The notes below the pieces were generated by a model. It was not told the DNA's origin, made no database searches, and worked only from the letters and a program-made list of their open reading frames with translations. A stretch of 64,000 bases of DNA from assembly GCA_027214255.1 (NCBI GenBank), contig JAPWHL010000005.1, forward strand, positions 124,001-188,000, given 5' to 3'. This stretch comes from Roseovarius aestuarii. GTDB lineage: Bacteria; Pseudomonadota; Alphaproteobacteria; Rhodobacterales; Rhodobacteraceae. Below, piece by piece: positions 62,188-64,000 of this stretch. Position numbers and translations under genes: made by a program. How positions within the stretch are numbered: position 1 is the stretch's first letter; each line of letters starts with the position of its first letter.

Positions 62188-63180
62188 GTGGCACAATCAA
62201 GGGGAACCGGGCGGATCGTTGTTATTGGCGGGGGGGCATGGGGCACCGCGCTAGCCTGTGTTTCGGCGCGGGCGGGGCGTGATACGACGCTGCTGTGCCG
62301 GGACGCGTCGGTGGCCAAGGCACTGGACACCGGACAGGGTAATCCGCGGTATCTGCCGGGCCTGCCCCTGGCCGAGCAGTTCGCAGCCACCACCAATCCA
62401 GAAGTTCTGCACGAGGCTGATGTCGTTGTTCTGGCCGTCCCCGCGCAAAGCCTGCGTGCCGCCTTGCCCGTCTATCATGCACTGATCCGCTCAGATGCCG
62501 TTCTGATCAACACGGCCAAAGGGATCGAGCGTGACACCGGCCTGACGCTAAGCCACGCGATTGCGGATAGCCTGCCGGGGCGCGCTCAGGCCATTCTGTC
62601 GGGTCCCAGTTTTGCGGTGGATGTGGCTGCGGGCAAGCCGACGGCGGTGACGCTGGCCACGCCGGATCTCGCGCAGGCGTTGGGCCTGTGCGAGATGCTG
62701 AGCTCGGACACGTTCCGCGCTTATGCCAGTACGGATATGACCGGAGTTGAAACCGGCGGGGCCCTGAAAAACGTCTATGCCATCGCAGCGGGGGTCGCCA
62801 TTGGCATGGGCTTTGGTGAAAGTGCCAAGGCCGCGCTGATCACTCGTGCTTTTGTGGAACTGCGCGCGCTGGGGCGGGCTATGGGCGGGCAGGGCGAGAC
62901 CTATATGGGCTTGTCCGGTTTTGGCGACCTGATGTTGACCTGCGCCTCGCCTTTGTCACGTAATTTTAGCTACGGCATGGCCTTGGGGAGGGGCGAAGAC
63001 CTGACCGGCAGGCCCTTGGCCGAAGGTGTGGCCACCACCGGAATCGCGGCGCGTATCGCCATCGACAAGGGGGTGGAGGCACCGATCTTGCAAGCAACCC
63101 AAAAGATTCTGACTCACGAGCTGACGCCTGAACACGCGATGAAAAGCCTGTTGTCGCGCCCCATCAAGGAAGAGTTGTAA
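62188..63180 (+). CDS. gpsA: NAD(P)-dependent glycerol-3-phosphate dehydrogenase
   Basis: Makes sn-glycerol-3-phosphate from dihydroxyacetone phosphate for phospholipids. The 330-residue product has IVVIGGGAWGTALA at the start, INTAKGIE, LSGPSFAVDVAAG, the catalytic Lys in TGGALKNVYAIAAG and the GLSGFGDL motif. The start is the GTG at 62188, just past kpsM; other in-frame starts lie inside kpsM. Confidence 0.94.
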   Translation: MAQSRGTGRIVVIGGGAWGTALACVSARAGRDTTLLCRDASVAKALDTGQGNPRYLPGLPLAEQFAATTNPEVLHEADVVVLAVPAQSLRAALPVYHALIRSDAVLINTAKGIERDTGLTLSHAIADSLPGRAQAILSGPSFAVDVAAGKPTAVTLATPDLAQALGLCEMLSSDTFRAYASTDMTGVETGGALKNVYAIAAGVAIGMGFGESAKAALITRAFVELRALGRAMGGQGETYMGLSGFGDLMLTCASPLSRNFSYGMALGRGEDLTGRPLAEGVATTGIAARIAIDKGVEAPILQATQKILTHELTPEHAMKSLLSRPIKEEL

Positions 63181-63267
63181 TTGGATGCGGCGCGTGGCTC
63201 GTTTTGCGCCATAGCTTTGCCACACTGCTGATTTAGGACGCAAAAAATTAGATAGGGCACGCAGGAT

Positions 63268-64000
63268 ATGACAATACGCAAGGGTATCATTTTGGCTGGT
63301 GGCACCGGTTCGCGGTTGTTTCCGATAACGGGGGCTGTGTCCAAACAGTTGATGCCGATTTATGACAAGCCGATGATCTACTTTCCGCTGTCGGTGCTGA
63401 TGCTAACCGGTATCCGCGAGATTGCAATCATAACCACCCCCGAGGATCAGCCCCAGTTCCGCCGCCTGTTGAAGGATGGCAGCGATTGGGGCTTGTCGCT
63501 GACCTATATCGAACAACCGTCGCCCGACGGGCTGGCGCAGGCCTATCTGTTGGCCGAGCATTTTCTGGATGGTGCGCCCTCGGCCATGGTGTTGGGGGAC
63601 AACATCTTTTTCGGCCATGGCCTGCCCGAGCTTCTGGCGGATGCGGATGCGCAGGCAGGCGGGGGGACGGTGTTTGGCTATCGCGTGGTGGATCCCGAGC
63701 GCTACGGCGTGGTGGCAATGGATAAATCCGGCGCTGTGACGGACATCATCGAAAAACCCGCTGTGCCACCGTCAAACTATGCGGTGACAGGCCTGTATTT
63801 TCTGGACGGAAGCGCGCCGGAACGCGCGCGCAGCATCACCCCGTCGGCGCGAGGCGAGCTTGAAATTACATCGCTGTTGCAAAGCTACCTGAGTGACGGA
63901 ACGTTGCGCGTGCAGCAGATGGGCCGTGGATATGCGTGGCTGGATACCGGCACACATGGAAGCTTGTTGGATGCGGGTAACTTTGTGCGCACCTTGCAAA
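63268..64000 (+). CDS. rfbA: Glucose-1-phosphate thymidylyltransferase, partial
   Basis: First step of dTDP-L-rhamnose synthesis. The window holds the first 244 residues: MTIRKGIILAGGTGSRLFP, QLMPIYDKPMIYFP, QPSPDGLAQAYL, VLGDNIFFG, and YAWLDTGTH, all canonical. An AGGA ribosome site precedes the ATG. The frame is open at 64000, so the gene is cut by the window edge. It is separated from rfbC-rfbB-rfbD by the kps region. Confidence 0.94.
   Translation, partial: MTIRKGIILAGGTGSRLFPITGAVSKQLMPIYDKPMIYFPLSVLMLTGIREIAIITTPEDQPQFRRLLKDGSDWGLSLTYIEQPSPDGLAQAYLLAEHFLDGAPSAMVLGDNIFFGHGLPELLADADAQAGGGTVFGYRVVDPERYGVVAMDKSGAVTDIIEKPAVPPSNYAVTGLYFLDGSAPERARSITPSARGELEITSLLQSYLSDGTLRVQQMGRGYAWLDTGTHGSLLDAGNFVRTLQ

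Overview
The window looks like chromosomal DNA of a marine alphaproteobacterium of the Roseobacter group (Rhodobacteraceae). The reasons are a high-GC coding style, the heterotetrameric sarcosine oxidase operon soxBDAG next to a GlxA/GbdR-type regulator, a CenR-like orphan response regulator, a DUF2125 secreted protein, a DUF2793 protein, a thioredoxin-TPR/Lon-N/Trm112 cluster, and a pyrB operon interrupted by small membrane proteins. The species cannot be fixed from the sequence alone. Two tRNA genes are present (Gly-TCC, Leu-TAA). No rRNA, CRISPR array, integrase, transposase or plasmid origin was seen.

Layout. 0-11 kb: an M17 aminopeptidase / NlpC-P60 / ureohydrolase operon, GTP cyclohydrolase II, a response regulator, a VOC protein divergent from a LysR regulator across a clear operator, a fatty-acid desaturase, exonuclease III, and the thioredoxin-TPR / Lon-N / Trm112 run. 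11-21 kb: a crotonase-fold protein with an SDR, DUF2125, PmbA, an IMPase-family phosphatase, and a minus-strand operon of pyrB, three unknown membrane proteins, a dihydroorotase-like protein without its metal ligands, and plsY. 21-25.7 kb: tRNA-Gly, an FAD oxidase, then a gene-poor, more AT-rich accessory stretch. That stretch holds a small membrane protein, a PD-(D/E)XK-like orphan, an 11-C tract and an RTX-like protein built on an exact 17-residue repeat.

25.7-32.8 kb: sarcosine catabolism (soxBDAG) with its divergent regulator, then a nitrilase-family hydrolase. 32.8-53 kb: mostly housekeeping, including a glycosyltransferase, YgfZ, a phosphatase, two PLP aminotransferases, valS, a CorA/ZntB transporter, a PhnZ/TmpB-like HD protein, a DUF2235 hydrolase, metF/metR, suhB, a rhomboid protease and putA/putR. 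53-64 kb: a surface polysaccharide locus. It has rfbC-rfbB-rfbD and, at the edge, rfbA for dTDP-L-rhamnose, plus a Wza-type lipoprotein, KpsT, KpsE and KpsM for ABC-dependent export. A frameshifted DUF2793 gene and gpsA also lie there.

The most interesting non-genic signal is a short element, core TTCTTGGT-N3-AAATACCC. It occurs five times close to the 3' ends of unrelated genes, twice as a facing pair between convergent genes, with one diverged relative. The most interesting genic signals are the pyr operon with its pseudo-dihydroorotase and three membrane proteins, the 17-residue RTX repeat, the HD oxygenase candidate, and a Tat-signal mini-gene without a normal start codon.
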